DNA of 64,000 bases from JACCUZ01 sp038246575. Lineage in GTDB: Bacteria; Actinomycetota; Actinomycetes; JACCUZ01. Position numbers and translations under genes: made by a program. Shown piece by piece: positions 7,487 through 15,113 of this stretch. Under the pieces are notes generated by a model. The model did no database searches and had not been told where the DNA came from. It saw only the letters and a program-made list of their open reading frames with translations. The stretch spans positions 62,001 through 126,000 of the forward strand of contig JBBRVU010000001.1 of NCBI GenBank assembly GCA_038246575.1. Direction: 5' to 3'. Numbering within the stretch: the stretch's first letter is position 1; every line of letters starts with the position of its first letter.

Positions 7487-8700
7487 GCCATACCCAACCG
7501 GAGCCGCTCGAGCGCCTCGAGCCGCCGGGACGTCTCTGGAGCGTCGCCGACCAGGTCGTCGTAGGCGTTGACCGCCTTGATGATGCGACTGGACAGCGGC
7601 ACATCCATCCGGCCGATCTCGTGGGCCCGGCGGTAGGGCTCGGCCTGCAGGTCCACGATCCGTGACACCTCGTCGAGGACACCGGTCTGCCGGATGATGT
7701 CGGCCCCGAACGCCGCGATGCGCCGCTGGTCGGCGGGGGCGGCGACAACCGTGGCTCCGGCGGGGATCGGCTCGGTGAGCGAGAGCTGCCCGATGTCGTG
7801 CATGAGCGCCGCGTACTCCAGGTCGCGAAGCGCCGCGTCGCTCATCCCGAGGTCGCGACCGATGGTGACCGACAGCTGGCTGACCCGGCGTGAGTGCCCG
7901 GACTCGGTGTAGCCCCCGAGCTCGGTCACTCGTGAGAGGGCTCGGATGGTCTGCAAGGACGACTCACGGATCGCGGCGTAGCGGCGGAACGCGAACTGGG
8001 TGAGCAGCAGCGGGACCACGAAGACCGGCAGCGCCCAGTTGCCCATGATTGTCGCGGCCAGCGCGATGAGCGCGCCGGTCGAGCCGATCGCCGAGCCGAT
8101 CCCGGCCTGCGCCCGGACCTCGTTGCGCAGCACCGGGAGGAACGGCGCGCCGTCGGCACCGGCGCGAACGGAGGCAGCCAGCACCGCGTCGACGCTCAGG
8201 GTAGCTACGACGATGCCGACCATGACGAGCGCGAGCGGCGCCTCACGCAGGCTGTCGACCTGGTCATCGAGCCCGAGCCCTCGGAAGATGCCGGCAGCAA
8301 AGCCGACCACCAACAGCCGTCGGGCCAGCGACTCGATCGACGGTGCCCGGCCGGCGACCACGTGCGGCGCAACGCCGATGACCATGGCAACTGCCACCAC
8401 GGCGACCACCTGCATGGCGCCGTGCTGGGCGTACCTGTCCGGGTAGCGCGTGAGCAGGGCGTACGCGATGGCGCCGGCCGTGGCGATGGGCGCGGCATCT
8501 CGACCGCCCGGGAGCGTGATCCGCACGAACTCGCCGAGGGCGATGAAGCTGCCGACCGCGAGCGCGATCCCGAGGTCCTGGAAGCCGTCCGGCGACGCCG
8601 TGGCCACCACGGCGACCGCCGCGAGCAGGGTGCCGGCCGCGGTGACCAGGAACGGGCCGGTCGCGCTCGCGTCGACAAGCTGGCGGCGGCTGATCCTCAC
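7414..8700 (-). CDS. Membrane-anchored degenerate HD-domain protein
   Basis: About 428 residues: six to eight hydrophobic segments over the first ~220 residues, a linker helix, then a C-terminal HD domain. The HD pair survives (LMHDIGQL) and so does an upstream histidine (ESGHSRRVSQL), but the lysine of HDIGKL is Gln, the HHE block is replaced by LQAEPY, and no GYP motif is present. It is therefore probably a non-catalytic or altered relative of HD-GYP cyclic-di-GMP phosphodiesterases. The GTG at 8700 overlaps the upstream gene's stop (GTGA), implying coupled translation; ATG/GTG 8721 is possible. The membrane part is reminiscent of its neighbour, suggesting tandem duplication. Confidence 0.85.
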   Translation of the reverse strand: MRISRRQLVDASATGPFLVTAAGTLLAAVAVVATASPDGFQDLGIALAVGSFIALGEFVRITLPGGRDAAPIATAGAIAYALLTRYPDRYAQHGAMQVVAVVAVAMVIGVAPHVVAGRAPSIESLARRLLVVGFAAGIFRGLGLDDQVDSLREAPLALVMVGIVVATLSVDAVLAASVRAGADGAPFLPVLRNEVRAQAGIGSAIGSTGALIALAATIMGNWALPVFVVPLLLTQFAFRRYAAIRESSLQTIRALSRVTELGGYTESGHSRRVSQLSVTIGRDLGMSDAALRDLEYAALMHDIGQLSLTEPIPAGATVVAAPADQRRIAAFGADIIRQTGVLDEVSRIVDLQAEPYRRAHEIGRMDVPLSSRIIKAVNAYDDLVGDAPETSRRLEALERLRLGMAYEYDPMVVESLSKVVERSVRLRG

Positions 8701-10058
8701 GGCGCCGGCTCCCGGACCCACGACTGCGTGGGGTCGTCATGATCGAAGGCCACGAACTCCTGGTCGAAGGGTTCGTCGCCAAGGATCGGCACCTCCGGGA
8801 TCTCGGCCGGGTCCCAACCCTGCTTCTCCACCGAGGAGATGAGCGCCGTGACCATGGCCGGGTCGAACTGGCTCCCTGCGCACCGGCGCAGCTCGACGAT
8901 GGCCTCGTCGACCGATCGCGCGCCGCGGTAGGAGCGGGTGGTCGTCATCGAGTCGAAGGCGTCGGCAACCGCGATCACCCGGGCAAACTCGGGGATCTGC
9001 TCGCCGGCGAGCCCCATCGGGTAGCCCATGCCGTCGAGGCGCTCGTGGTGGTGCATGATCCCGGCCATCGCCTCGTCCAGGAAGTCGATCTCACGGATGA
9101 TCTCGAGGCCCTGCACCGGGTGACGCTGGATCGCGGCGAACTCGACCTCGGTCAGCCGGCCGCTCTTCTGCAGGATCCGCGTCGGCACGCCGAGCTTGCC
9201 GATGTCGTGCAGCATCCCGGCGTACCGGAGGGAGGAGACCCGGTCCTCGCGCATGCCGATCTCACGAGCCAGCAGCACCGAGGCAGCCGACACGCGCTCG
9301 CTGTGGCCCCGGGTGTAGAGGTCCTTGGTCTCGACGGCCGCCATCAGCGAGCGCATCGTCCGGTCGTACGCCCGCTGCTCCTCCGCGTACTGCGCGTATG
9401 CCCAGCGCGCGACGAACAGCGGGAGCAGCAGGAGCAGTGCCGCCGCCGGCCCGACGCCCGCACCATCCTCGTCCCACAGGACGGCGAGCATGAGTCCGAA
9501 GAGGCCGTAGCCGACGTATCCCGGCAGGGATCGCACCATCGTGCCTTGAACGATGACCCGGAAGGGCACGTCCTGCGCCAAGCGCACCACCGTCGCAACC
9601 AGCACGCCGTTCACCAGGCAGTGGACGGCCAGCGCTGCGATGAACGGTAGGAGCAGGCCGGGGAAGCTATGCGGCTCGATGAAGCCGCCGCCGAGAGCTC
9701 CGTACACCAGGGCGGCCGCGGCGGCAGCCACGACTAGCTGCGCGGTGTTGAAGACCCGCTTGACGACCGGCGTGGACTCCTTCACCAGCAGCGTGCTCAG
9801 CCCCAGGATGACAGTGCCCCAGCCACCGATCAGGGGCAAGGCAGCAAGGGCGCTGATGGATCCCAGGGCGATGGTCATGGAGTCCCGCGAACCCTTGGCC
9901 TGCAGCGAGTCGCTGATGATGTACAACGCGGCCAGGAAGGCGAGGTCCAGCCAGTCGAAGGTGTCTCGACCGAACCAGACAGACAAGGCGATCAGAGGGA
10001 TCGCGAGCAGCGTCAACCCAACAATGAAGAGACGAGCCTTCATCGGCAAGGGAGGCAT
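8697..10058 (-). CDS. Membrane-anchored HD-GYP domain phosphodiesterase
   Basis: A 453-residue protein with about seven transmembrane segments in residues 8-225 and a C-terminal HD-GYP domain. The catalytic signature is intact: RGHSERVSAAS, MLHDIGKLGVP, an HHHERLDGMGYP block and ADAFDSMTTTR. Such proteins hydrolyse cyclic-di-GMP in the cytoplasm, with the membrane part acting as sensor or anchor. The ATG follows GGAG at 5-nt spacing. A 20-codon frame ends 68 bp upstream on the same strand. It pairs with the degenerate HD gene downstream. Confidence 0.9.
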   Translation of the reverse strand: MPPLPMKARLFIVGLTLLAIPLIALSVWFGRDTFDWLDLAFLAALYIISDSLQAKGSRDSMTIALGSISALAALPLIGGWGTVILGLSTLLVKESTPVVKRVFNTAQLVVAAAAAALVYGALGGGFIEPHSFPGLLLPFIAALAVHCLVNGVLVATVVRLAQDVPFRVIVQGTMVRSLPGYVGYGLFGLMLAVLWDEDGAGVGPAAALLLLLPLFVARWAYAQYAEEQRAYDRTMRSLMAAVETKDLYTRGHSERVSAASVLLAREIGMREDRVSSLRYAGMLHDIGKLGVPTRILQKSGRLTEVEFAAIQRHPVQGLEIIREIDFLDEAMAGIMHHHERLDGMGYPMGLAGEQIPEFARVIAVADAFDSMTTTRSYRGARSVDEAIVELRRCAGSQFDPAMVTALISSVEKQGWDPAEIPEVPILGDEPFDQEFVAFDHDDPTQSWVREPAP

Positions 10059-10126
10059 GCCGCTCCGATCACATCAGGCCTGGCAGAGAGAATGATCGGG
10101 ACCGGCAGCGCAGGGGCTGCATTGTC

Positions 10127-10189
10127 CTACCAACGCCAGTTTGCACCGGACTGAAGGAACTGCTCGACAGCGGACACGATCTTCTTCAT
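10127..10189 (-). CDS. Possible 20-residue peptide or leader ORF upstream of the HD-GYP gene
   Basis: A short frame starting MKKIVSAVEQ and ending in ANWRW before TAG. It would form an amphipathic helix with two terminal tryptophans. It lies 68 bp before the HD-GYP start and shares its direction, in an otherwise gene-free stretch of lower GC. The upstream sequence AAAGGGGATGAGAG offers only a loose ribosome site. A free peptide signal, a leader peptide and chance are all possible; nothing in the sequence decides it. Confidence 0.35.
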   Translation of the reverse strand: MKKIVSAVEQFLQSGANWRW

Positions 10190-10671
10190 GGACTCTCATC
10201 CCCTTTGGATTCAAGTCACGGGCACCGCTGATGTACTAAGCCCGTGCATGATCCGCTCCGCTGGGGTCGATCACTTGCCAAAACACGAGAGGAACGCTCG
10301 CGCGTCACCACAGTGTGCTGCCGATCCCGATCACGCTCTCTGCAGTTGTCAAGCACTCCCGTAACGACGGCCCCGAGCCAGCGCGGGAGAGCCGAAGCAA
10401 TCCGTAGGGAAAGACTTCGGCTCTTTCGGTCAGTAAGTGAAGGGGCTGGGTAAACCCGACGTCAAGGCTTTCGCCGATTTGCACCTGGACGCACCATACG
10501 CCACATCCGAAGTAACTAGTCCGATGTGACTGCTCCGATCCGGGGCATTACTCCGGCGGACGACTTGCATCGCGGCGTTTTGCGCCCGATATTTCATGAC
10601 CTCTGCCTTACTCTCCCTTGACCAGGTGCTGGCACTCCGCGACGCGGACACGAGAGGGAGGGCTGGGCATT
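10190..10671. other. Gene-free divergent region between the HD-GYP and 10672 genes
   Basis: About 480 bp, visibly lower in GC than its neighbours, separating leftward and rightward transcription units. It holds an inverted repeat CACGGGC/GCCCGTG (10217-10223 and 10240-10246), the strong hairpin at 10388-10424, and an imperfect palindrome around the ACTAGT near 10515 (CACATCCGA against TCCGATGTG). These may be operators or an RNA leader. I found no match to the core of a cyclic-di-GMP or other riboswitch that I could recognise by eye, and no convincing gene. Confidence 0.5.
10388..10424. other. 10-bp perfect hairpin in the intergenic region
   Basis: Arms AGAGCCGAAG (10388-10397) and CTTCGGCTCT (10415-10424) with a 17-nt loop. 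There is no clear T-tract on either side, so it could be a factor-assisted terminator, an attenuator, or a regulatory RNA stem. Confidence 0.5.
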
Positions 10672-11340
10672 TTGACCGACATGTCCCACCAGCTGGCCCG
10701 GTTGGTCTATGACGACCTGATCGCTGGCCTCGTCGACCTCCGCGACGACGCGTCGAGCACGCGTTTCGATGCCGAGCTGGACACGGCCGTCGACAACGGG
10801 ACGCTCAGCGCCGAGACGGCGCACCGGCTGCGCTGTTGGCAGCGTGCCTCGGTGCGCGCCGTCGAAGAGCACGTGCGCACCGTCGTGCCGAGCGCGCTGG
10901 CCGAGCTCGACGCCTCACGTCGGGACGCTCAGCTGGCGGTCGACCGGATGGCCCTCATGCTCGGCGCCGACAGTCAGCTCCTGATAACCCCGCCCGGCGA
11001 GACGTGCGAGGCTTCCGCGGCCCGCCCGGCCGGCGACGCGGGAGACCCGGACGACCCGGACGACCCGGGAAGCCCGGACGACCCGGACGAGGCAGGCGCC
11101 TCTGGGGGCCTGGGCGGCCGGGCCACCACCTCGCCGCCAGCGAAGGATGACGCGCCTCCCGTCGACGAGCGAGAGCGCGCACTCGGCGAAGGAGAACCCG
11201 CGGAGCCGGGAAGTGACGCCGACACGCCGGGCCGCGCCTCAGCCGCGATCGACCCGTCAGCGGCCAGTCTTGGGCAATCACCCCATCGGCTGATCGTGGC
11301 CGACCTCGTCAGCGTCATGCCCGACGTCCGCAAAGACTAG
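10672..11340 (+). CDS. Unknown protein with helical N-terminus and Asp/Pro-rich disordered tail
   Basis: About 222 residues. The first ~105 are predicted mostly helical (MSHQLARLVYDDLIAGLV onward) and look like a folded domain of no family I recognise. The rest is low-complexity and acidic, including a tandem DPDDPDDPGSPDDPDEAG segment encoded by a repeat of GACCCGGAC units around 11045-11092. The TTG at 10672 is 10 nt after GGGAGGG; the ATG at 10681 is the conservative alternative. It is followed after 18 bp by another unknown gene, probably in one operon. The acidic tail suggests a cytoplasmic binding or scaffold role, but that is speculation. Confidence 0.7.
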   Translation: MTDMSHQLARLVYDDLIAGLVDLRDDASSTRFDAELDTAVDNGTLSAETAHRLRCWQRASVRAVEEHVRTVVPSALAELDASRRDAQLAVDRMALMLGADSQLLITPPGETCEASAARPAGDAGDPDDPDDPGSPDDPDEAGASGGLGGRATTSPPAKDDAPPVDERERALGEGEPAEPGSDADTPGRASAAIDPSAASLGQSPHRLIVADLVSVMPDVRKD

Positions 11341-11358
11341 AAGCGAGGAATCCCTCCC

Positions 11359-12063
11359 ATGCCCACCCTGCGCCTGCTGCCCGAGCTCGAGGACTCTCTG
11401 CGCCAGCTGCCAGGGGTCAAGGCAGCCAGCGTCGTCACGGGGCCGGACGCTGTCCCGACCGAGGTCCACGTCCTAGCCTCTCCCGGCAAGCCCGCCAAAC
11501 AGGTCGTCCGCGACGTGCAGTCCCTGGCGATGGCTCGCTACGACATCGACATCGATCACCGGATCGTCTCGGTCGTGCAGATCGGCGACGAGGTACGGGC
11601 GGTCGATCCCAACGGGACCGCTCGCGGCGGGCCCGAGACCCAGGGCCACCCAGGGGCGACCGACGAGGGCGCAGCCGATGCCGACACTGCGCCCCGGCCT
11701 GCCATCGCCGCTATCAACGTGCGTAGCGGCAACGGCGAGACTGAGGCCACTGTCACGTTGGCTGCCAGCGAGGGTCTCTACGAGGGCAAGAGCCTCGGGC
11801 CGGCGGGGCAGAGTCACCGAGCTCGCCTCGTCGCAATCGCGACCCTGGCTGCCGTCGCCGAGTTGTTGGGGCAACCATGCGAGGTCGAGTCGGCGTCCAT
11901 CGTTGGCACCGGAACCCGCGAGGTCGCAATCACGGTGCTGACACTGACTCTTGCCCGCACCGGCGAGCAGGTCCTGACCGGCTCCGCTGCGGTCCGCGGG
12001 GACGACGCCGACGCCGTGGCCCGGTCGGTGCTCGCCGCGTTGAACCGGCAGCTCACCGGCTGA
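11359..12063 (+). CDS. Unknown two-domain alpha/beta protein
   Basis: A 234-residue protein with a good start (ATG after a short GA-rich stretch AAGCGAGGA). The first ~75 residues alternate strand and helix in a beta-alpha-beta-beta-alpha-like pattern (LRQLPGVKAASVVTG, then KPAKQVVRDVQSLAMARYDI, then HRIVSVVQIG). Residues ~75-110 are a Gly/Ala/Asp linker, and ~112-230 a second domain of repeated strands with EGLYEGKS and ARLVAIATLAAVAELLG. Neither domain is one I can name. It is co-directional with the Asp/Pro-rich gene 18 bp upstream and convergent with the alcohol dehydrogenase gene. Confidence 0.75.
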   Translation: MPTLRLLPELEDSLRQLPGVKAASVVTGPDAVPTEVHVLASPGKPAKQVVRDVQSLAMARYDIDIDHRIVSVVQIGDEVRAVDPNGTARGGPETQGHPGATDEGAADADTAPRPAIAAINVRSGNGETEATVTLAASEGLYEGKSLGPAGQSHRARLVAIATLAAVAELLGQPCEVESASIVGTGTREVAITVLTLTLARTGEQVLTGSAAVRGDDADAVARSVLAALNRQLTG

Positions 12064-12099
12064 ACGACGTACGACCTGTCGTCGTCCTACGCCCGGATG

Positions 12100-13149
12100 T
12101 CAGGGGCGGAGCAGCGCCTTGATGGCCCGCCGCTCGTCCATCGCCTGGTAGGCCTCCGCGACCTGCTCGAGCGGCAGCTCCAGGTCGAACACCCGCCCCG
12201 GGTCGATCGAGCCGTCGAGCGTGTCGGCGAGCAGTTCGTCGAGGTACGCACGGACGGGAGCGACGCCGCCCGAGATGGTGACGTTCTTGCCGAAGAGCTG
12301 GTGGATCGGCAGCTCGGCACCCCCTGACGGCACGCCGACGTAGCCGACCCGGCCGCCGGGACGCGCCGCGTCGATCGCCTGCTGCATCGACTGCTTGGTC
12401 CCGACGCACTCGAGCACCGAGTCGGCGCCGATGCCGCCGAGCAGCTCTGCTACCCGCGCGACACCTTCGTCACCACGCTCCGCCACGATGTCGGTCGCAC
12501 CGAACTCCCGGGCGACCGCCTGCCGGTCAGCATGGCGCGACATCGCGATGACGCGCTCGGCGCCGAGTCGGCGGGCTGCCAGGACCCCGCAGAGCCCGAC
12601 CGCGCCGTCCCCGACGACGACCACGGTCTGGTGCGGCCCGGCGCCCGCTGCAAGCGCCGCGTGGTGTCCGGTGCCCATCACGTCGGACAGCGCCAGAAGG
12701 CTCGGCACCATGGCGGCGTCGGGGACCTCCTTCGTCGCCACCAGCGTGCCGTCGGCCATCGGGACGCGGACGGCTTCGCCCTGTCCGGCGTCGATCAGCC
12801 GTCCGTGGCTGTCCTCGCCACCCCACCAGGCACCCTCAACGCACGAGGTGTGGACGCCGTTGCGGCAGTGTGCGCACGTGTTGTCGCTGAGCGCGAAGGG
12901 TGCGATCACGAAGTCGCCGACCTTGAGGCCGCTGACCTCCGGGCCGAGCTCCTCGACCACACCGACGAACTCGTGCCCGATCCGGGTGGGCTTGCTCGTC
13001 TCGGTGACCCCACGGTAGGGCCACAGGTCCGACCCGCACACGCAGGCGGCGGTGACCCGCACGACGGCGTCGGTGGGCTGCTGGACCTTCGGGTCCGGGA
13101 CATCCTCGAGACGGATGTCGCCGGGACCATGGATGACGGTGGCGCGCAC
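12100..13149 (-). CDS. Zinc-dependent alcohol dehydrogenase family protein
   Basis: A 349-residue medium-chain dehydrogenase/reductase. Catalytic-zinc ligands are visible in AACVCGSDLWPYRG and GHEFVGVVEE, the structural-zinc region in CAHCRNGVHTSC, and the nucleotide fold in VVVVGDGAVGLCGVLAARRLGA. It oxidises or reduces an alcohol/aldehyde with NAD(P). The substrate cannot be told from sequence. GTG start preceded by GAGGAG at 7-nt spacing. It is convergent with the unknown gene pair and stands alone. Confidence 0.9.
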   Translation of the reverse strand: MRATVIHGPGDIRLEDVPDPKVQQPTDAVVRVTAACVCGSDLWPYRGVTETSKPTRIGHEFVGVVEELGPEVSGLKVGDFVIAPFALSDNTCAHCRNGVHTSCVEGAWWGGEDSHGRLIDAGQGEAVRVPMADGTLVATKEVPDAAMVPSLLALSDVMGTGHHAALAAGAGPHQTVVVVGDGAVGLCGVLAARRLGAERVIAMSRHADRQAVAREFGATDIVAERGDEGVARVAELLGGIGADSVLECVGTKQSMQQAIDAARPGGRVGYVGVPSGGAELPIHQLFGKNVTISGGVAPVRAYLDELLADTLDGSIDPGRVFDLELPLEQVAEAYQAMDERRAIKALLRP

Positions 13150-13282
13150 AGATGACTCCTCTAGGGCATTGGTTGGACCTGGTCGATCGGATCAGGGAGT
13201 GGTGGGCGGGCCGCCGGTCAGGCGGCACGCAATGTCATGGGAGACTGGGCGGCAGACCTGGCAGTGGACCGAGGGAGTGATG

Positions 13283-13357
13283 ATGGCGAAGAAGTCGCGC
13301 AAGAAGAAGGCGCGGAAGAAGAGCAAGGCCAACCACGGCAAGCGTCCCAACAGCTGA
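13283..13357 (+). CDS. 50S ribosomal protein bL37
   Basis: A 24-residue highly basic peptide beginning MAKKSRKKKARKKS and ending NHGKRPNS, matching the actinobacteria-specific ribosomal protein bL37 found in the mycobacterial large subunit. The ATG at 13283 follows GAGGGAG at 6-nt spacing; ATG 13280 and GTG 13277 are in frame. It is below most gene-caller length limits. Its position opposite rsrA-sigR agrees with the order I recall for other actinobacteria. Confidence 0.85.
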   Translation: MAKKSRKKKARKKSKANHGKRPNS

Positions 13358-13378
13358 GGTAGCCCCACCGCGGCTCGG

Positions 13379-13396
13379 CACTCGCTACGGCGAGTG
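13379..13396. terminator. Hairpin between convergent bL37 and rsrA genes
   Basis: Arms CACTCGC and GCGAGTG around a TACG tetraloop, in the 59-bp gap between two convergent genes. Flanking GG/CC extends it with one bulge. No T-tract, so a bidirectional terminator is likely but not proven. Confidence 0.45.
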
Positions 13397-13416
13397 GCCG
13401 GGCCGTTGTCCTGTCA

Positions 13417-13686
13417 TCACGTCTCGGGACGGATCTCCCGTCGAGCGGCGGCGATGTTGGCCAGCACCTTGGTGCGCAGCTCGGCCGGAGCAGGATCGGA
13501 GCAGCTGCGACGGACGATGGCCTTGACGGCCTCCTCGAGCCCGAACTCCTTCAGGCACGGGCCGCACTCCTCGAGGTGGTGCTTGATGGCGTGCTTGTCC
13601 TTCTGGTCGCACTCACCGTCGATGTACTCGTAGACGCGGTCCAGCACCTCAGAGCACGGGACCTCGTGCGGGTTGCCACAGCTCAT
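13417..13686 (-). CDS. rsrA: Mycothiol-system zinc anti-sigma factor RsrA
   Basis: An 89-residue ZAS-family anti-sigma factor that holds SigR inactive until disulfide stress oxidises its cysteines. The zinc motif H-x3-C-x2-C is His37, Cys41, Cys44 in KHHLEECGPCLKEF, and Cys11 is the usual additional thiol. Its ATG overlaps the sigR stop (ATGA), so the pair is translated together at a fixed ratio. The length equals typical RsrA/RshA. It is convergent with bL37. Confidence 0.93.
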   Translation of the reverse strand: MSCGNPHEVPCSEVLDRVYEYIDGECDQKDKHAIKHHLEECGPCLKEFGLEEAVKAIVRRSCSDPAPAELRTKVLANIAAARREIRPET

Positions 13687-14303
13687 GACCGGTCGCCTCC
13701 GTCGGCAGGGTCGGGCGCCCCGGCAGGCACCAGGCCACGCTCGCGCGCGTAGTCGTCGAGCAGCTCCCGCAGCTGCCGACGCCCGCGGTGCAAACGAGAC
13801 ATGACGGTGCCGATGGGAGTGCCCATGATCTCGGCGATCTCTTTGTAGGCAAAGCCTTCGACGTCGGCGAGGTAGACCGCGATCCGGAAGTCCTCCGGGA
13901 TCGCCTGGAGTGCCTCTTTCACATCGGAGTCAGGCAGGTGGTCCAGCGCCTCGGCCTCGGCCGACTTCAGCCCGCGGGCGGTGTGCGACTCGGCCTGCGC
14001 GAGCTGCCAGTCCTCGACCGTCTCGGTCGCGGCCTTCTTCGGCTGGCGTTGCGCCTTGCGGTAGGTGTTGATGAAGGTGTTGGTGAGGATGCGGTAGAGC
14101 CAGGCCTTGAGGTTCGTCCCGTCCTGGAACTGATGGAACGAGCCGTACGCCTTCGCGTAGGTGTCCTGGACGAGGTCCTCGGCGTCGGCGGGGTTGCGGG
14201 TCATCCGCATGGCAGCCGAGTACAGCTGGTCGAGGTACTGCAACGCGTCACGCTCGAAGCGTGCGTTGCGCTCGTCGACGGTCTCGGTCGGGGTCTGGCT
14301 CAT
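13683..14303 (-). CDS. sigR: ECF sigma factor SigR/SigH (redox stress)
   Basis: A 206-residue ECF sigma factor from the ATG at 14303 (MSQTPTETVDERNARF). Region 2 covers about residues 20-90 (ADAEDLVQDTYAKAYGSFHQF) and region 4 about 135-195 (FAYKEIAEIMGTPIGTVMSRLHRGR). It directs thiol-stress genes and is inhibited by RsrA. The reading frame continues without a stop to an in-frame ATG at 14420, adding 39 residues. That ATG has a GGAGG 11 nt upstream, and a SigR-type promoter sits just before it, so a longer isoform is plausible. Gene order sigR-rsrA with coupled translation is standard. Confidence 0.93.
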   Translation of the reverse strand: MSQTPTETVDERNARFERDALQYLDQLYSAAMRMTRNPADAEDLVQDTYAKAYGSFHQFQDGTNLKAWLYRILTNTFINTYRKAQRQPKKAATETVEDWQLAQAESHTARGLKSAEAEALDHLPDSDVKEALQAIPEDFRIAVYLADVEGFAYKEIAEIMGTPIGTVMSRLHRGRRQLRELLDDYARERGLVPAGAPDPADGGDRS

Positions 14304-14457
14304 TGCGCCCGATGCTATCTGGGCCACGGTCAGTCCCCCACCGGCCGTGCCCGGCCAGTCCAGCTGACCCGTCGTGGCGAGCCCGCCGGCGCGACGAGAC
14401 GCCGGGGCGATGGCGTACATCAGGATCAGGACCTCCAGGATCTGGGTTCACTGCCTC

Positions 14458-14483
14458 AACCAAGGTCACCCGGCGAGGATTCC
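14458..14483 (-). promoter_or_regulatory. SigR-dependent autoregulatory promoter
   Basis: On the minus strand GGAAT (14483-14479) is followed by exactly 18 nt and then GTT (14460-14458), the SigR consensus. The predicted start near 14451 is upstream of the ATG at 14420 as well as that at 14303. The promoter overlaps the last codons of the upstream hydrolase gene. Confidence 0.72.
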
Positions 14484-15107
14484 CCGGAGCAGCCAGTCGC
14501 CGACGGCCAGGGTGATGCTGCCGAGCGTGATCTCGCGGTCCTGCCGGCGGGTGACCCGGAAGGAGTGGTCGGCGCCGGGGACGGGATGGACGTCGAAGGG
14601 CCGCGGGCTGCTGCCGAAGTCGGCCGGCCCGCCGAAGGGGTCGCGATCCCCCTGCACGACGAGCGTCGGGACTCCTGCTGCCGTCAGCTCCGGCAGCCGG
14701 GTGCGTCCGGTCCGGCCGGGTGGATGCAGCGGAAAGGCCAGCGCGACGCAGCCAGCCGCACCCACCTCCATCGCCGTCCGGCAGGCGACTCGGGCACCGG
14801 CGGACCGGCCGCCCACCACGACCGGCCCGGGAAGGGCGAGGGCAGCGAGCACGGCCACCCAGGCGCGGTCGAGCGTGGGCGGCGCCGTCGCGACCTTGCG
14901 ACCCGCGACCCGCCAGGGCGACTCGACGAGGACGACCGACACACCGCGGGCGGGCAGCTGCTGGGCGAGCGAGACCAGGTCGGGAGCCTCGACCCCGCCG
15001 CCCGCTCCGTGTCCGAGCACCAAGGCCCCCCGGACGGGGCCCCGAGCCTGGCTCAGGTGCACGCGAGCGTCACCGACAGGCGTCGGAACGATCTTCGGAG
15101 CGCCCAC
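14466..15107 (-). CDS. Alpha/beta hydrolase (KANL3/Tex30-type, dienelactone-hydrolase-like)
   Basis: A 213-residue single-domain hydrolase. The catalytic triad is readable as Ser102 in GGRSAGARVA, Asp in VVQGDRDPFG, and His in PGADHSFRV; an oxyanion-hole motif GHGAGGG lies at 33-38. Substrate unknown. GTG start, 6 bp after the SRAP gene, so probably the second gene of that operon. Its 3' end contains the sigR promoter. Confidence 0.87.
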   Translation of the reverse strand: MGAPKIVPTPVGDARVHLSQARGPVRGALVLGHGAGGGVEAPDLVSLAQQLPARGVSVVLVESPWRVAGRKVATAPPTLDRAWVAVLAALALPGPVVVGGRSAGARVACRTAMEVGAAGCVALAFPLHPPGRTGRTRLPELTAAGVPTLVVQGDRDPFGGPADFGSSPRPFDVHPVPGADHSFRVTRRQDREITLGSITLAVGDWLLRGILAG

Positions 15108-15113
15108 GGGCGG

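Noticed and set aside
10190..10671. A cyclic-di-GMP or other riboswitch before the HD-GYP gene
   Set aside because: Several stems are present but I could not match any conserved riboswitch core, and the function of the neighbour alone is not evidence.
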